From assembly GCA_004145795.1 (NCBI GenBank), contig SEIO01000008.1, positions 1 to 64,000 of the forward strand: a stretch of 64,000 nt of DNA. The letters are read 5' to 3'. The notes under the pieces are model-generated. The model was not told the DNA's origin. It saw nothing but the letters and a program-made list of their open reading frames with translations, and did no database searches. This stretch comes from Lentibacillus lipolyticus (GTDB lineage Bacteria; Bacillota; Bacilli; Bacillales; Amphibacillaceae). Position numbers and translations under genes: made by a program. Below, piece by piece: positions 24,424-35,183 of this stretch; position 1 is the stretch's first letter; each line of letters opens with the position of its first letter.

Positions 24424-25416
24424 ATGAAGCTGAGCGTGCTGGATCAGGCACCCATTTCCCGAGGATCAGGGCCTGAGGAGACATTGGAAAATACGTTGAA
24501 ACTGGCAAAAGTAACCGAAGAATTAGGCTACACACGCTATTGGGTGGCAGAACATCATAATACCAACGGACTTGCGAGCGTATCGCCGGAAATACTGATT
24601 GCCCGCATTGCTTCTTGTACGCAAACGATACGGGTTGGTTCAGGCGGTGTGCTGCTTCCACAATATAGCCCGTATAAGGTAGCAGAGAACTTTAAACTGC
24701 TTGAGGCCATGTTTCCAGGTCGGATTGACCTGGGAATTGGGCGGTCGCCAGGCGGTTCACAGGATACGCGAATGGCACTGACGGACAGTGTTGCAAAAAG
24801 CATGAGCGAATTCCCGCGACAATTGTCCGATTTACAGGGGTTCTTGCATAATACCTTGCCGAAGGATCATCCGTACCGCCTGGTTAAAGCTGCACCAAGG
24901 TCGCAAACAGTGCCGCCGATGTGGGTGCTGGGGCTATCCGAACGAGGAGCGGCGAACGCGGCCGAACAGGGCGCCGGGTTTGTGTTTGGACACTTTATCA
25001 GCCCGGTAAAAGGACAAGCGGCGTTAAAGGCGTATCGGGAAACATTTCGGCCATCCCCGAATGCGGATAAGCCGCAGAGCATCGTCTGTATTTTTGTGGT
25101 GTGTGCCGATACGGAAGCAGAAGCGGAAGAACTCGCCCTCAGCCAGGATAAATGGCTTTTGAATGTTGGCAAAGGTTCGGATACAAAGGTGCCCAGTATA
25201 GACGAAGTGAAACATAAAACGTTCAAACCGGAAGAGCTAAAAGAGATAAGAAAAAATCGCGATCGCTGTGTAATTGGCACGCCAGCACAGGTGAAAGAGG
25301 AACTGTACCGGCTAAAGGACGTTTATCAAACGGATGAATTCATGATCATTACCAATATCTATGACTTCGATGCAAAGATTCGTTCCTATCAATTGCTGGC
25401 AGAAGCGTTTGCTTGA
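24424..25416 (+). CDS. LLM-class flavin oxidoreductase (luciferase-like, group 1)
   Basis: 330 residues of the MsnO8/luciferase-like group: LSVLDQAPISRGSGPEETL at the N-terminus, then YTRYWVAEHHNTNGLASVSPEIL, IRVGSGGVLLPQYSPYKVAENFKLLEAMFPGRIDLGIGRSPGG and PMWVLGLSERGAANAAEQG. It is an FMN- or F420-like-dependent monooxygenase or reductase of unknown substrate. GAAAAGGAG precedes the ATG. It is likely co-transcribed with the hydroxyacid dehydrogenase upstream. Confidence 0.88.
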   Translation: MKLSVLDQAPISRGSGPEETLENTLKLAKVTEELGYTRYWVAEHHNTNGLASVSPEILIARIASCTQTIRVGSGGVLLPQYSPYKVAENFKLLEAMFPGRIDLGIGRSPGGSQDTRMALTDSVAKSMSEFPRQLSDLQGFLHNTLPKDHPYRLVKAAPRSQTVPPMWVLGLSERGAANAAEQGAGFVFGHFISPVKGQAALKAYRETFRPSPNADKPQSIVCIFVVCADTEAEAEELALSQDKWLLNVGKGSDTKVPSIDEVKHKTFKPEELKEIRKNRDRCVIGTPAQVKEELYRLKDVYQTDEFMIITNIYDFDAKIRSYQLLAEAFA

Positions 25417-25639
25417 AAAAGGATGATAATTACTGTTTGGACTGCTTCATAGGCCTCATTTTGCAGTTTTGCGCAGGGAAAAGTAGTGTTTTCAAGGCTT
25501 TTAGGTTCGTGATTATCAGATTTTACCGACTCGACTAGACCGACCTGATGCATTATACTATGTGAATAGAATGGTTGATTCGTTACAGTCAGAAATAGGC
25601 GTTGGTGCACATGGGTAAATAGATGTGGGGGCGGTGGAT

Positions 25640-26533
25640 ATGGAAAACAATGAGTTTCTAAAAGCCATGATGGAGCAGCAAAAACATTTTCAAGAGGAAA
25701 TGCGAACTGAATTCAAGAATGTCCATGTGAAATTGGAGCAACATGAAAAGCGTTTTGACAGAATTGATGAGAAATTTACGGAGATGGATGAGCGTTTTGA
25801 CCGTGTAGATGTGAAGTTTGCTGAAGTAGACGAACGTTTTAACGGAATGGACGCGAAATTTGCAGAGGTAGATGAACGCTTTAACCAGGTGGATGCGAAG
25901 TTTACGGAGATGGATGAGCGTTTTGACCGTGTCGATGCGAAATTTGCTGAAGTAGACGAGCGCTTTAACCAGGTGGATGCGAAATTTGCAGATGTAGATG
26001 AACGCTTTAACCAGGTGGATGCGAAGTTTGCAGAGATGGATGAGCGTTTTGACCGTGTAGATGCGAAGTTTGCTGAAGTAGATGAGCGTTTTGACCGTGT
26101 AGATGTGAAGTTTGCTGAAGTAGACGAACGTTTTAACGGAATGGATGCGAAATTTGCAGAGGTAGATGAGCGCTTTGACCGAGTAGATGCAAAGTTTGCT
26201 GAAGTAGACGAACGTTTTAACGAGATGGACGCGAAATTTGCAGAGGTAGATGAGCGCTTTGACCATGTAGATGCGAAGTTTACTGAAGTAGATGAACGCT
26301 TTGACAGAATGGACTTGAAATTTACGGCAGTCGATAGACGTCTTGATGGACTGGATGAAAAATTTGATTTACTGTCAGCTCAAACATCGAATGCTGTCAC
26401 GACATTGTCTGATAAGTTGGATACAATGAATGAAAAGCTGGATAACAATATCGTAGCAAGATATGAAATTGATTTTATCACGGAAAAAATCAATTTTTTG
26501 GAAAAAGAAATATATAAACTAAAGCAAATGTAG
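25640..26533 (+). CDS. Long coiled-coil protein with 14 tandem 14-residue repeats
   Basis: 297 residues, almost entirely alpha-helical. After a 44-residue head, 14 copies of a 14-residue unit (two heptads; consensus KFAEVDERFDRVDA) run to residue 240. A tail (LLSAQTSNAVTTLSDKLDTMNEKL then ITEKINFLEKEIYKLKQM) continues the coiled coil. There is no signal peptide or membrane segment. ATG 25640 is chosen because GGGGGCGG lies just upstream, though the site is imperfect. Such proteins form long parallel rods and can act as scaffolds; some Bacillus relatives are annotated only as hypothetical. Function unknown. Confidence 0.8.
   Translation: MENNEFLKAMMEQQKHFQEEMRTEFKNVHVKLEQHEKRFDRIDEKFTEMDERFDRVDVKFAEVDERFNGMDAKFAEVDERFNQVDAKFTEMDERFDRVDAKFAEVDERFNQVDAKFADVDERFNQVDAKFAEMDERFDRVDAKFAEVDERFDRVDVKFAEVDERFNGMDAKFAEVDERFDRVDAKFAEVDERFNEMDAKFAEVDERFDHVDAKFTEVDERFDRMDLKFTAVDRRLDGLDEKFDLLSAQTSNAVTTLSDKLDTMNEKLDNNIVARYEIDFITEKINFLEKEIYKLKQM
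25772..26359 (+). repeat. 14 x 42-bp in-frame tandem repeat
   Basis: Each 42-bp unit encodes KF-[AT]-E-[VM]-D-E-R-F-x-x-[VM]-D-x. Units differ mostly at the [DN]RV / NQV / NGM positions; units 1-2 and 8-9 repeat the same pair, suggesting duplication of blocks. Confidence 0.9.
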
Positions 26534-26581
26534 GTACTGGCTAAGAATAGTCATTGTATAAATTTACAATAAATGGATCTT

Positions 26582-26624
26582 AAAATCTCGGAATCTGCTT
26601 AATACAGCTGCCGAGATTTTTTTA
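26582..26624 (+). terminator. Intrinsic terminator after the coiled-coil gene
   Basis: AAATCTCGG (26583-26591) pairs with CCGAGATTT (26611-26619) and TTTTT follows. Confidence 0.85.
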
Positions 26625-26677
26625 TTCCATTAAATTAAAATTAATTTATGCGGATATTGGCTTTTTGGTCCTTTTTT

Positions 26678-26726
26678 ATGAAAATTATAATTATACACTT
26701 GACTTTATATTTATACATTTTATAAT
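26678..26726 (+). promoter_or_regulatory. argC promoter with candidate ArgR (ARG box) sites
   Basis: TTGACT (26699-26704), a 16-base spacer and TATAAT (26721-26726) form a good sigma-A promoter. The overlapping A+T-rich imperfect dyads ATGAAAATTATAATTATACA (26678-26697) and TTATATTTATACATTTTATA resemble ARG boxes, as expected for arginine repression. The promoter is clear; the operator is inferred. Confidence 0.55.
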
Positions 26727-26763
26727 AGTGAGAAAACGTTGGAACGAAAAGGGGGCAGGCATC

Positions 26764-27801
26764 ATGAAAGCGGCTATTATCGGAGCAACAGGTTATGGTG
26801 GTGCAGAGTTGATTCGCCTGTTATATCATCATCCTGACGTTGCATTGCAATCACTCTACTCATCCAGCCAAGCTGGGGAATCGATTGCGGTGAACTATCC
26901 GCATTTGCAAGCGTTTGCCGAGAGCGAGTTGCAGCCAATTGATCCGGAACGAATTGCCAAGGAAGCCGATGTCGTATTTACTTCAGCTCCAGCAGGTGTA
27001 TCGGCGGAAATGATGCCGCAATTGATGGATAGCGGTGCGCGAGTGGTTGACTTGTCTGGAGATTTCCGCTTACAGAACACCGCAAAATATGAAGCATGGT
27101 ACCAAAAACAGGCCCCGGATGAAAGGTATTTGCGCCAGGCTGTTTATGGGCTGACGGAGTGGCTGGAGATGGATATCACGGACACACAGCTTCTTTCCAA
27201 TCCGGGGTGTTATCCGACAGCGGCCTTGCTCGCGCTGGCCCCGTTGGTGAAACAGCAGCGGATTGATACTAGTTCCATCATCATTGACGCAAAAACGGGT
27301 GTGAGCGGTGCAGGGAGGAAACCAGCGGCAGCAACGCATTTTGCCGAAACAAACGATAATCTGAAAATCTATAAGGTTTTACAGCATCAGCATACCCCGG
27401 AAATCGAGGCAATGCTTGAAGCGTGGTCCGGGGTGTCGGAAGCCATTACATTTAGTACGCATCTCGTTCCCATGACAAGGGGAATTATGACAACGATTTA
27501 CGCCGATGCCCCAAAGGATATGACAGCAAAGGAGCTGACCGATTTATACCAGGAAAGCTATAACGATTGCTATTTTGTCCGGGTGAGAGAGCAAGGTACA
27601 TACCCGGGTACAAAAGAAGTGTATGGATCGAATTTTTGTGATTTGTCGGTGACATTCGATGAACGGACGAACCGGATCATGATTGTTTCCGTGATTGATA
27701 ATCTCGTCAAGGGTGCGGCCGGCCAGGCTGTGCAAAACATGAACCGGATGTTTGGTCTGAAGGAGACCGCTGGATTAGATATGGTGCCAGTTTATCCATA
27801 A
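26764..27801 (+). CDS. argC: N-acetyl-gamma-glutamyl-phosphate reductase
   Basis: 345 residues. Third step of arginine synthesis: NADPH reduction of N-acetylglutamyl phosphate to the semialdehyde. The N-terminal nucleotide loop is GATGYGGAELIRLL; the catalytic Cys is in LSNPGCYPTA (about residue 149); FSTHLVPMTRGIMTTIYA and the C-terminal GAAGQAVQNMN are family marks. The ATG at 26764 has AAAGGGGG upstream; a longer in-frame extension to 26665 would include the promoter. It is first in argC-argJ-argB, with a 27-base gap to argJ. Confidence 0.96.
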   Translation: MKAAIIGATGYGGAELIRLLYHHPDVALQSLYSSSQAGESIAVNYPHLQAFAESELQPIDPERIAKEADVVFTSAPAGVSAEMMPQLMDSGARVVDLSGDFRLQNTAKYEAWYQKQAPDERYLRQAVYGLTEWLEMDITDTQLLSNPGCYPTAALLALAPLVKQQRIDTSSIIIDAKTGVSGAGRKPAAATHFAETNDNLKIYKVLQHQHTPEIEAMLEAWSGVSEAITFSTHLVPMTRGIMTTIYADAPKDMTAKELTDLYQESYNDCYFVRVREQGTYPGTKEVYGSNFCDLSVTFDERTNRIMIVSVIDNLVKGAAGQAVQNMNRMFGLKETAGLDMVPVYP

Positions 27802-27828
27802 GGGAATTGCTGAAAGGAGGAGATAAAA

Positions 27829-29055
27829 GTGCTGACTGCCAAAAGCGGCATTAAAACATTGGAAAAAGGGTCGATTGTCACGCCGGAAGGATTCCTGGCA
27901 GCGGGTATGCATACCGGTGTGAAGCGAAAACGAAACGATTTGGGAATGATTTACTGTGATGTACCGGCAAGCGCTGCGGCCCTATACACGCAAAATGTGA
28001 TTCAGGCCGCACCCTTAAAGGTTACCAAACAGAGTATTGCCGAGGAAGGCAAACTGCAGGCTGTCATTGTAAACAGTGGGAACGCTAATGCATGCACCGG
28101 AAAACAAGGGGAAGAGGATGCTTATACAATGCGCCATGCCGCTGCTGACGTGTTATCCATTCCGGAACATCGTGTCGCCGTATCCTCAACGGGGGTCATT
28201 GGGCTGGCTATGCCGATGGACCGGATTATTCCTAATATGAAGCATTTGGATTTGCAAATGGATCAGGAAGCAGCCACAGCTTTTAATGAATCCATTCTGA
28301 CAACCGATGCTACGAAAAAGTCCACTTGCCGCCAAACAGTCATTGATGATGTTGTGATAACCATGGCCGGCTCGGCAAAAGGATCTGGCATGATTGAACC
28401 AAATATGGGTACCATGCTCGCATTTATAACGACGGATGCTGCCATCGAATCGGATATGCTGCAGCTGGCACTGAAGGAAGTAACGGATCAAACATTCAAT
28501 TGCATTACCATCGATGGCGATACGTCAACGAACGATATGGTGCTCGCCATGGCAAGCGGCAAAGCGGGGAACGAAAATTTGACACCGGAGCATAAAGACT
28601 GGGATGTTTTTGTGGAGATGTTGCAACAGACGTGTGAAGACTTGGCAAAAATGATTGCCCGTGATGGGGAAGGGGCGACAAAGTTAATCGAAGTCCAAGT
28701 AGCGGGGGCAGCTGATGACCAGCAAGCCGTCCAGGTTGCCAAAACCGTTGTTGGTTCCTCGCTGGTCAAAACAGCTGCCTATGGAGCAGACCCGAACTGG
28801 GGACGTATCATTGCCGCGATTGGCCGGAGTGGTGCAGATGTGAATGCAGAGACGATTGATGCGTCTGTTGGCCCAATTCAGCTTCTGGAAAACAGTCAGC
28901 CACTCGCCTATTCTGAAACTGCCGCATCAGATTATTTGCAGCAGGATACCATCAAGCTAACCGTTGATTTGAACGCCGGCGATGGTGTTGGGAAAGCCTG
29001 GGGATGTGACTTGACGTACGATTACGTTCGTATCAATGCGAGTTACCGGTCATAA
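27829..29055 (+). CDS. argJ: Bifunctional ornithine acetyltransferase / N-acetylglutamate synthase
   Basis: 408 residues from GTG 27829 with AAAGGAGGAG upstream. The enzyme moves the acetyl group from N-acetylornithine to glutamate and can also make N-acetylglutamate from acetyl-CoA, so acetyl is recycled. It self-cleaves before a nucleophilic Thr. Here the cleavage motif reads PNMGTMLAF, with Gly194-Thr195 instead of the usual Ala-Thr; the Thr is retained. Other marks are VNSGNANACTG, STGVIG and DGEGATKLIEVQV. Middle gene of argCJB. Confidence 0.95.
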   Translation: MLTAKSGIKTLEKGSIVTPEGFLAAGMHTGVKRKRNDLGMIYCDVPASAAALYTQNVIQAAPLKVTKQSIAEEGKLQAVIVNSGNANACTGKQGEEDAYTMRHAAADVLSIPEHRVAVSSTGVIGLAMPMDRIIPNMKHLDLQMDQEAATAFNESILTTDATKKSTCRQTVIDDVVITMAGSAKGSGMIEPNMGTMLAFITTDAAIESDMLQLALKEVTDQTFNCITIDGDTSTNDMVLAMASGKAGNENLTPEHKDWDVFVEMLQQTCEDLAKMIARDGEGATKLIEVQVAGAADDQQAVQVAKTVVGSSLVKTAAYGADPNWGRIIAAIGRSGADVNAETIDASVGPIQLLENSQPLAYSETAASDYLQQDTIKLTVDLNAGDGVGKAWGCDLTYDYVRINASYRS

Positions 29056-29067
29056 GGAGGGAAGTGT

Positions 29068-29823
29068 ATGAGCAGTATCGTTGTTGTTAAATGCGGCGGA
29101 AGCATTCTGAACCAGCTGACAGATTCGTTTTTCGGAAACATGGCGAAAATGCTGGAAAATGAAGTCTTTCCAATTGTTGTCCATGGCGGCGGTCCTGTCA
29201 TTCAGGAGATGCTCGATCAATTGGATGTAGCCTGCACTTTTACAGATGGGCTCCGGACGACATCAGCAGCCGCGATGGATGTCGTGGAGATGGTATTGAC
29301 AGGTCGTGTGAATAACGAGCTGACACGCCGATTCAATCAGGCAGGGATGCAGGCGGCAGGATTTTCGGGGGCGGATGCCCGTCTGATTCAGGCTGCCCCA
29401 AAGAATTTTGAGCGGTATGGTTACGTCGGGGATGTAACCGATGTTAATACATCGTTTCTGTTGGCGATGCTCGGGCGGGGCATTGTACCGATCATTGCTC
29501 CAGTTGCTATTGGTAACGACGGCAGCAGGTATAATGTCAATGCGGATACGGCCGCCAGTGCCATTGCTAGAGCAACGAATGCGGAACGACTGATTTTTGT
29601 GACTGATGTGCCCGGGATTATGCAAGACGAAAAACTGATCAGTCATGTATCGGCAGCTGACATGGAACGGCTGATTGCCCAGGGCGTCATTCAGGGGGGA
29701 ATGCTTCCAAAAGTTAAGGCAGCGGTCGGCAGTCTTGGGGGTGGACTTTCCGATGTGATGATTGCCGATGCGAATCAGCAAATCAGCGCGGCTGGCTTCA
29801 CGGGCACGACCGTGACAAAATAG
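29068..29823 (+). CDS. argB: N-acetylglutamate kinase
   Basis: 251 residues of the amino-acid kinase fold. It phosphorylates N-acetylglutamate with ATP and sits before ArgC in the pathway. Motifs: VVKCGGSIL (phosphate-binding Lys), VVHGGGPVIQEML, FTDGLRTT, and GGMLPKVKAAVGSLGGG. AAGGAGG precedes the ATG and the gap from argJ is 12 bases. The genes that commonly follow in Bacillaceae (argD, carAB, argF) are absent; a unrelated repair gene comes next after 160 bases, so the arginine cluster stops here. Confidence 0.95.
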   Translation: MSSIVVVKCGGSILNQLTDSFFGNMAKMLENEVFPIVVHGGGPVIQEMLDQLDVACTFTDGLRTTSAAAMDVVEMVLTGRVNNELTRRFNQAGMQAAGFSGADARLIQAAPKNFERYGYVGDVTDVNTSFLLAMLGRGIVPIIAPVAIGNDGSRYNVNADTAASAIARATNAERLIFVTDVPGIMQDEKLISHVSAADMERLIAQGVIQGGMLPKVKAAVGSLGGGLSDVMIADANQQISAAGFTGTTVTK

Positions 29824-29983
29824 TAATGGATATCCGCCTTTTGTGGTGGGCATCACCCCATTCCCAATAATGGTTATTCCCTTCATGCAAATAAGCGAAT
29901 AAATCCATCCGTATTGCAATGATTGAATCAGACAAGACAGGGCAAACTCCTAATGAAGAGTGAGAAAAAAGGAGTGTCCGTCT

Positions 29984-30952
29984 GTGACGTTAGTTCGTCT
30001 GGGATATGTGGCAATGAGTGTGCATCTGCAAAACGCTTCGCCGTCAAAAACGATGACCTATTCTAATTTTTCCAGGATGGAGGACAGGGAAGCAGCTGTT
30101 CATAAACTTGAAACAATTGCTCAAACGAACCTTGCCAATTGTCTGCGCCTGCTGAAACATAATCTTGCTCATGATATTACGTTTTTTCGATTATCCTCGA
30201 AGCTGGTGCCACTGGCGACACATCCTGAACTAAGCGATTGGGATTATATGCAGGCGATAGCGGAACCATTGGATGATCTTAAACAATTTTTAAAAGAACA
30301 TCCAATGCGTGTGGATTTTCATCCGGATCATTTTGTACTGCTGAATTCACCAAAAAAAGAAGTGCTGCAGAATTCCATCCGGACATTAAGGATGCACCAC
30401 CATTTATTGGAAGGAATGGGGATTGACCCGGTGAGCCGGTGTGTCCTTCATGTCGGCGGGGGATATGGGGATAAAGAAAAAGCATTGGAGCAATTCATTC
30501 ATAATTGGGCGTTTGTGCCACGCGATCTTCAGCGCATGATCATACTGGAAAATGACGATAAGACCTTCACACCGGCGGATACATTATATTTGTGTGAAAA
30601 GTTGGAACTGCCGATGGTTTTTGATTACCATCATTATCTGGCAAACCATGAGAAATTGGAAAACTGGCGTGAGATGTGGGACCGTATGGCAGCAACATGG
30701 GAGCGAACGCAGCTTCCAGTAAAAATGCACATCTCCAGCCCGCAGTCCGCTGAAAAATACCGAGCACATGCCGATTATGTAGATAGCGAAATGTTCATGG
30801 ACTTTTTACAGGAGATAAATGGAAGTGTGCCACAAATAGACTGTATGATTGAGGCCAAACAAAAAGACGATGCCCTCTTTCAATTAATGCGAGACCTTGA
30901 AAAGCGCCCCAACATTCAAATCGCAGACGCCGCCAGCTTTTACATGGAGTAG
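29984..30952 (+). CDS. uvsE: UV DNA damage endonuclease
   Basis: 322 residues of the UvdE/UvsE family. It nicks DNA 5' to UV photoproducts and abasic sites using a TIM-barrel with metal ions. Segments: RLGYVAMSVHLQNASPS at the start, ITFFRLSSKLVPLATH, MRVDFHPDHFVLLNSP, CVLHVGGGYGDKEKAL, IILENDDKTF, MVFDYHHYLANHEKL, VKMHISSP and CMIEAKQKDDALFQL carry the His, Glu and Asp metal ligands. The GTG at 29984 is used because AAAAAAGGAG lies 8 bases before it. Stand-alone gene. Confidence 0.94.
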   Translation: MTLVRLGYVAMSVHLQNASPSKTMTYSNFSRMEDREAAVHKLETIAQTNLANCLRLLKHNLAHDITFFRLSSKLVPLATHPELSDWDYMQAIAEPLDDLKQFLKEHPMRVDFHPDHFVLLNSPKKEVLQNSIRTLRMHHHLLEGMGIDPVSRCVLHVGGGYGDKEKALEQFIHNWAFVPRDLQRMIILENDDKTFTPADTLYLCEKLELPMVFDYHHYLANHEKLENWREMWDRMAATWERTQLPVKMHISSPQSAEKYRAHADYVDSEMFMDFLQEINGSVPQIDCMIEAKQKDDALFQLMRDLEKRPNIQIADAASFYME

Positions 30953-30986
30953 GGACATGGGCGGGTTCTTTGTCCTGGCGTGTCCC
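30952..30986. repeat. GGGACA...TGTCCC hairpin after uvsE
   Basis: GGGACA (30952-30957) and TGTCCC (30981-30986) close a hairpin that begins in the uvsE stop codon. Similar GGGAC/GTCCC hairpins occur at 52075-52101 and 53245-53263, so it looks like a family of small interspersed stems that may double as terminators. Confidence 0.45.
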
Positions 30987-31052
30987 ACTATAATTAGATC
31001 CCCAAAGCCCGCACAATAAACAAAGCAGCCGTGCTTCCATCATATTCTTGGG

Positions 31053-31080
31053 TTGATTTTGTGGTGGGATGTGCTATAAT
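31053..31080 (+). promoter_or_regulatory. Promoter of the xpt-pbuX transcript
   Basis: TTGATT (31053-31058), a 16-base spacer and TATAAT (31075-31080) with an extended -10 TGC directly before it. The guanine aptamer begins 28 bases downstream. Confidence 0.75.
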
Positions 31081-31107
31081 GGACAACATCAATTAAATAG
31101 CTTATTT

Positions 31108-33227
<2,120 letters not shown>

Positions 33228-33268
33228 ATTCCGGGGCCTTCCGTGGAAACGGTTATAAGCGAGGGTGG

Positions 33269-35092
33269 TCAGGATGGATCCTGATCCCCTTCTTTTTCTC
33301 CCTCTTTCGTCAGCATGACCACCCAATCTCCTTCATTCAGATCCAGTTTTTCACGGCGGAGGGTCATAAATGCAATTTCTTTATTCTTTTTCCAAATAAA
33401 CAACAGCATATCCGTATCCGTGAACGTTTCTCGTTTTACGGTCTTCTGTTCGGTTATTTCGATGGAAGCAAACGTATACCCTTCCCGCAATTTGCTGCTT
33501 AACTCCGACAGTATGGCATTTTCGTGAAAAAGTACATGCCCTTTGATGGCCGGGGAAATTTCTTCATTATTAGAATCGCCTTTCTTGCTGGCAGGCAGGG
33601 CGTACGTGTTGTTATACCCGAATTCCGGTGCATACGATTGGCAAATGAGTGCATTATATGCTGGCTCATCCGTCATTGCCAAAATGTAGTCGTATGGGGT
33701 AAGGTCTACTTCAAATTGAAGGTATTCGGATAAAATTTGCCCGTAAAACGTGTCAATTCCTTTGTTCTGTGCATCAAGCAAGTGTTCATAGGAATCATCA
33801 ATGATCAAAACAGGAATCTCTAATGATTTGCAGTAGTCGGCAAATGCAATGGAAAAGTGATTGGCACCGATAATCAGAATCCCCGACTGTTCTCTGCTGG
33901 CGAGATTCAGTTTCTTTGCGAGCGGTCCAAGTGTAAACCCATGTACACAAACGGTGATAAAGACCAGGGCGAACGTGATAGTGGTCAGAATGGAAGCACC
34001 TGCATAGCCATCGTCAACCAACACTCCTGCAAAATAACCGGACACGGTCAGTGCAACGATGCCGCGCGGGGCGATCCAGCCAATCAGCGTTTTCTCGGCC
34101 GCACTCATTTCTGTACCAATGGTCGAAAGCCAAATGGAAAGCGGCCGGACGACAAATAGCATGATTAGTACAAACCCGAGGATAGGGATAGTGAAAATCT
34201 CCAAAATCGTTTCCCTCGTCAGTGATGCTGTCAGTAAAACAAAGATGGTAGATGTAAGAATAACAGAAATGTTTTCGACAAAATGGGAAACGTTTCCGAT
34301 GGACGTCACATATTTTTTCGTTCGTGCCATTGTCAGCCCCATAACTGTTACAGCAAGCATTCCGGTCTCATGCATAATCACTTCGCTGACGGTGAAACAG
34401 AGCAACACAAACGACAAAACGACAGGAGATTTTAGAAATTCCGGGAATAGTCCTTTCCGTACCATCTTACTTACGAAAATGCCAGCAGCAAGCCCGATAA
34501 TCGCGGCCAGTAGCGCCCCCGCAAAAAAGGTTAGCAAATAATGCCCCTGGATAGCCTCATCGTCGATCACTTTAATTACTTGATAGGCAAACAGAGCCAA
34601 TAGCGGACCAACCGGATCGATAATGATCCCTTCCCATTTTAGTACGGTCGCTACTCTTGGTTTCAATTTTGCCTGCCTCAGCAATGGAATAATGACCGTT
34701 GGACCGGTGACAATGAACAGTCCGCCGATGATAAACGAAATAACAAAGTTCAATCCCGCAATAAAATGCGCTGCCATGGCACCGCCAACCCAAGCCAGAA
34801 ATGCTCCTGCTGTCACAACCCGCAGTACAGATTTGGAGATTCCTTTCAGTTCACGAAAATTGAGACTGGAACTGCCTTCATACAGGACGACAGCAACGGC
34901 AAGGGAAATGAGCGGTCTATATAATTCATCAAGGGCTGCTTCCGGATTAATGAGCCCAAATATTGGTCCAATTAGAAGGCCTGCAACGGACATAATGGCA
35001 ATGGATGGCCATTGGATCCGCCATGCCAACCATTGTGAGAATATACCGAGCACGATGATGACGACGATACTGAGCAGTTCCGCCTGTTCCAC
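33269..35092 (-). CDS. CPA1-family cation/proton antiporter with cytosolic nucleotide-binding-like tail
   Basis: 607 residues. The first about 390 form a 12-13 helix antiporter domain with GGLFIVTGPTVIIPLLRQAKL, WEGIIIDPVGPLLALFAY (the ion-binding Asp) and WIAPRGIVALTVSGYFAG. From about 400 a RCK/TrkA-N-like domain follows (GILIIGANHFSIAFADYC, LIIDDSYEHLLDAQNKGIDTFYGQI), suggesting gating by a nucleotide or redox state. GTG 35092 has GAAGGTGA upstream. It probably exchanges Na+ or K+ for protons, fitting a halophile. It stands alone between pbuX and the CdaR-type regulator. Confidence 0.87.
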   Translation of the reverse strand: MEQAELLSIVVIIVLGIFSQWLAWRIQWPSIAIMSVAGLLIGPIFGLINPEAALDELYRPLISLAVAVVLYEGSSSLNFRELKGISKSVLRVVTAGAFLAWVGGAMAAHFIAGLNFVISFIIGGLFIVTGPTVIIPLLRQAKLKPRVATVLKWEGIIIDPVGPLLALFAYQVIKVIDDEAIQGHYLLTFFAGALLAAIIGLAAGIFVSKMVRKGLFPEFLKSPVVLSFVLLCFTVSEVIMHETGMLAVTVMGLTMARTKKYVTSIGNVSHFVENISVILTSTIFVLLTASLTRETILEIFTIPILGFVLIMLFVVRPLSIWLSTIGTEMSAAEKTLIGWIAPRGIVALTVSGYFAGVLVDDGYAGASILTTITFALVFITVCVHGFTLGPLAKKLNLASREQSGILIIGANHFSIAFADYCKSLEIPVLIIDDSYEHLLDAQNKGIDTFYGQILSEYLQFEVDLTPYDYILAMTDEPAYNALICQSYAPEFGYNNTYALPASKKGDSNNEEISPAIKGHVLFHENAILSELSSKLREGYTFASIEITEQKTVKRETFTDTDMLLFIWKKNKEIAFMTLRREKLDLNEGDWVVMLTKEGEKEGDQDPS

Positions 35093-35183
35093 AGTTTCAC
35101 CTTCTTTTAGCCGAAAATAACAGCATGATCAGCTGTCCCGAAAATGAGATATCCGGCCTTAGCTTGCACGTTTTTATGGTGTA

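Noticed and set aside
25658-26266. 202-codon minus-strand frame antisense to the coiled-coil gene
   Set aside because: It is a by-product of the 42-bp repeat unit: any frame free of stops in one unit stays open through all. It has no ribosome site and no family features.
29263-29919. 218-codon minus-strand frame over argB
   Set aside because: Antisense to a clear argB, with no ribosome site or recognised fold.
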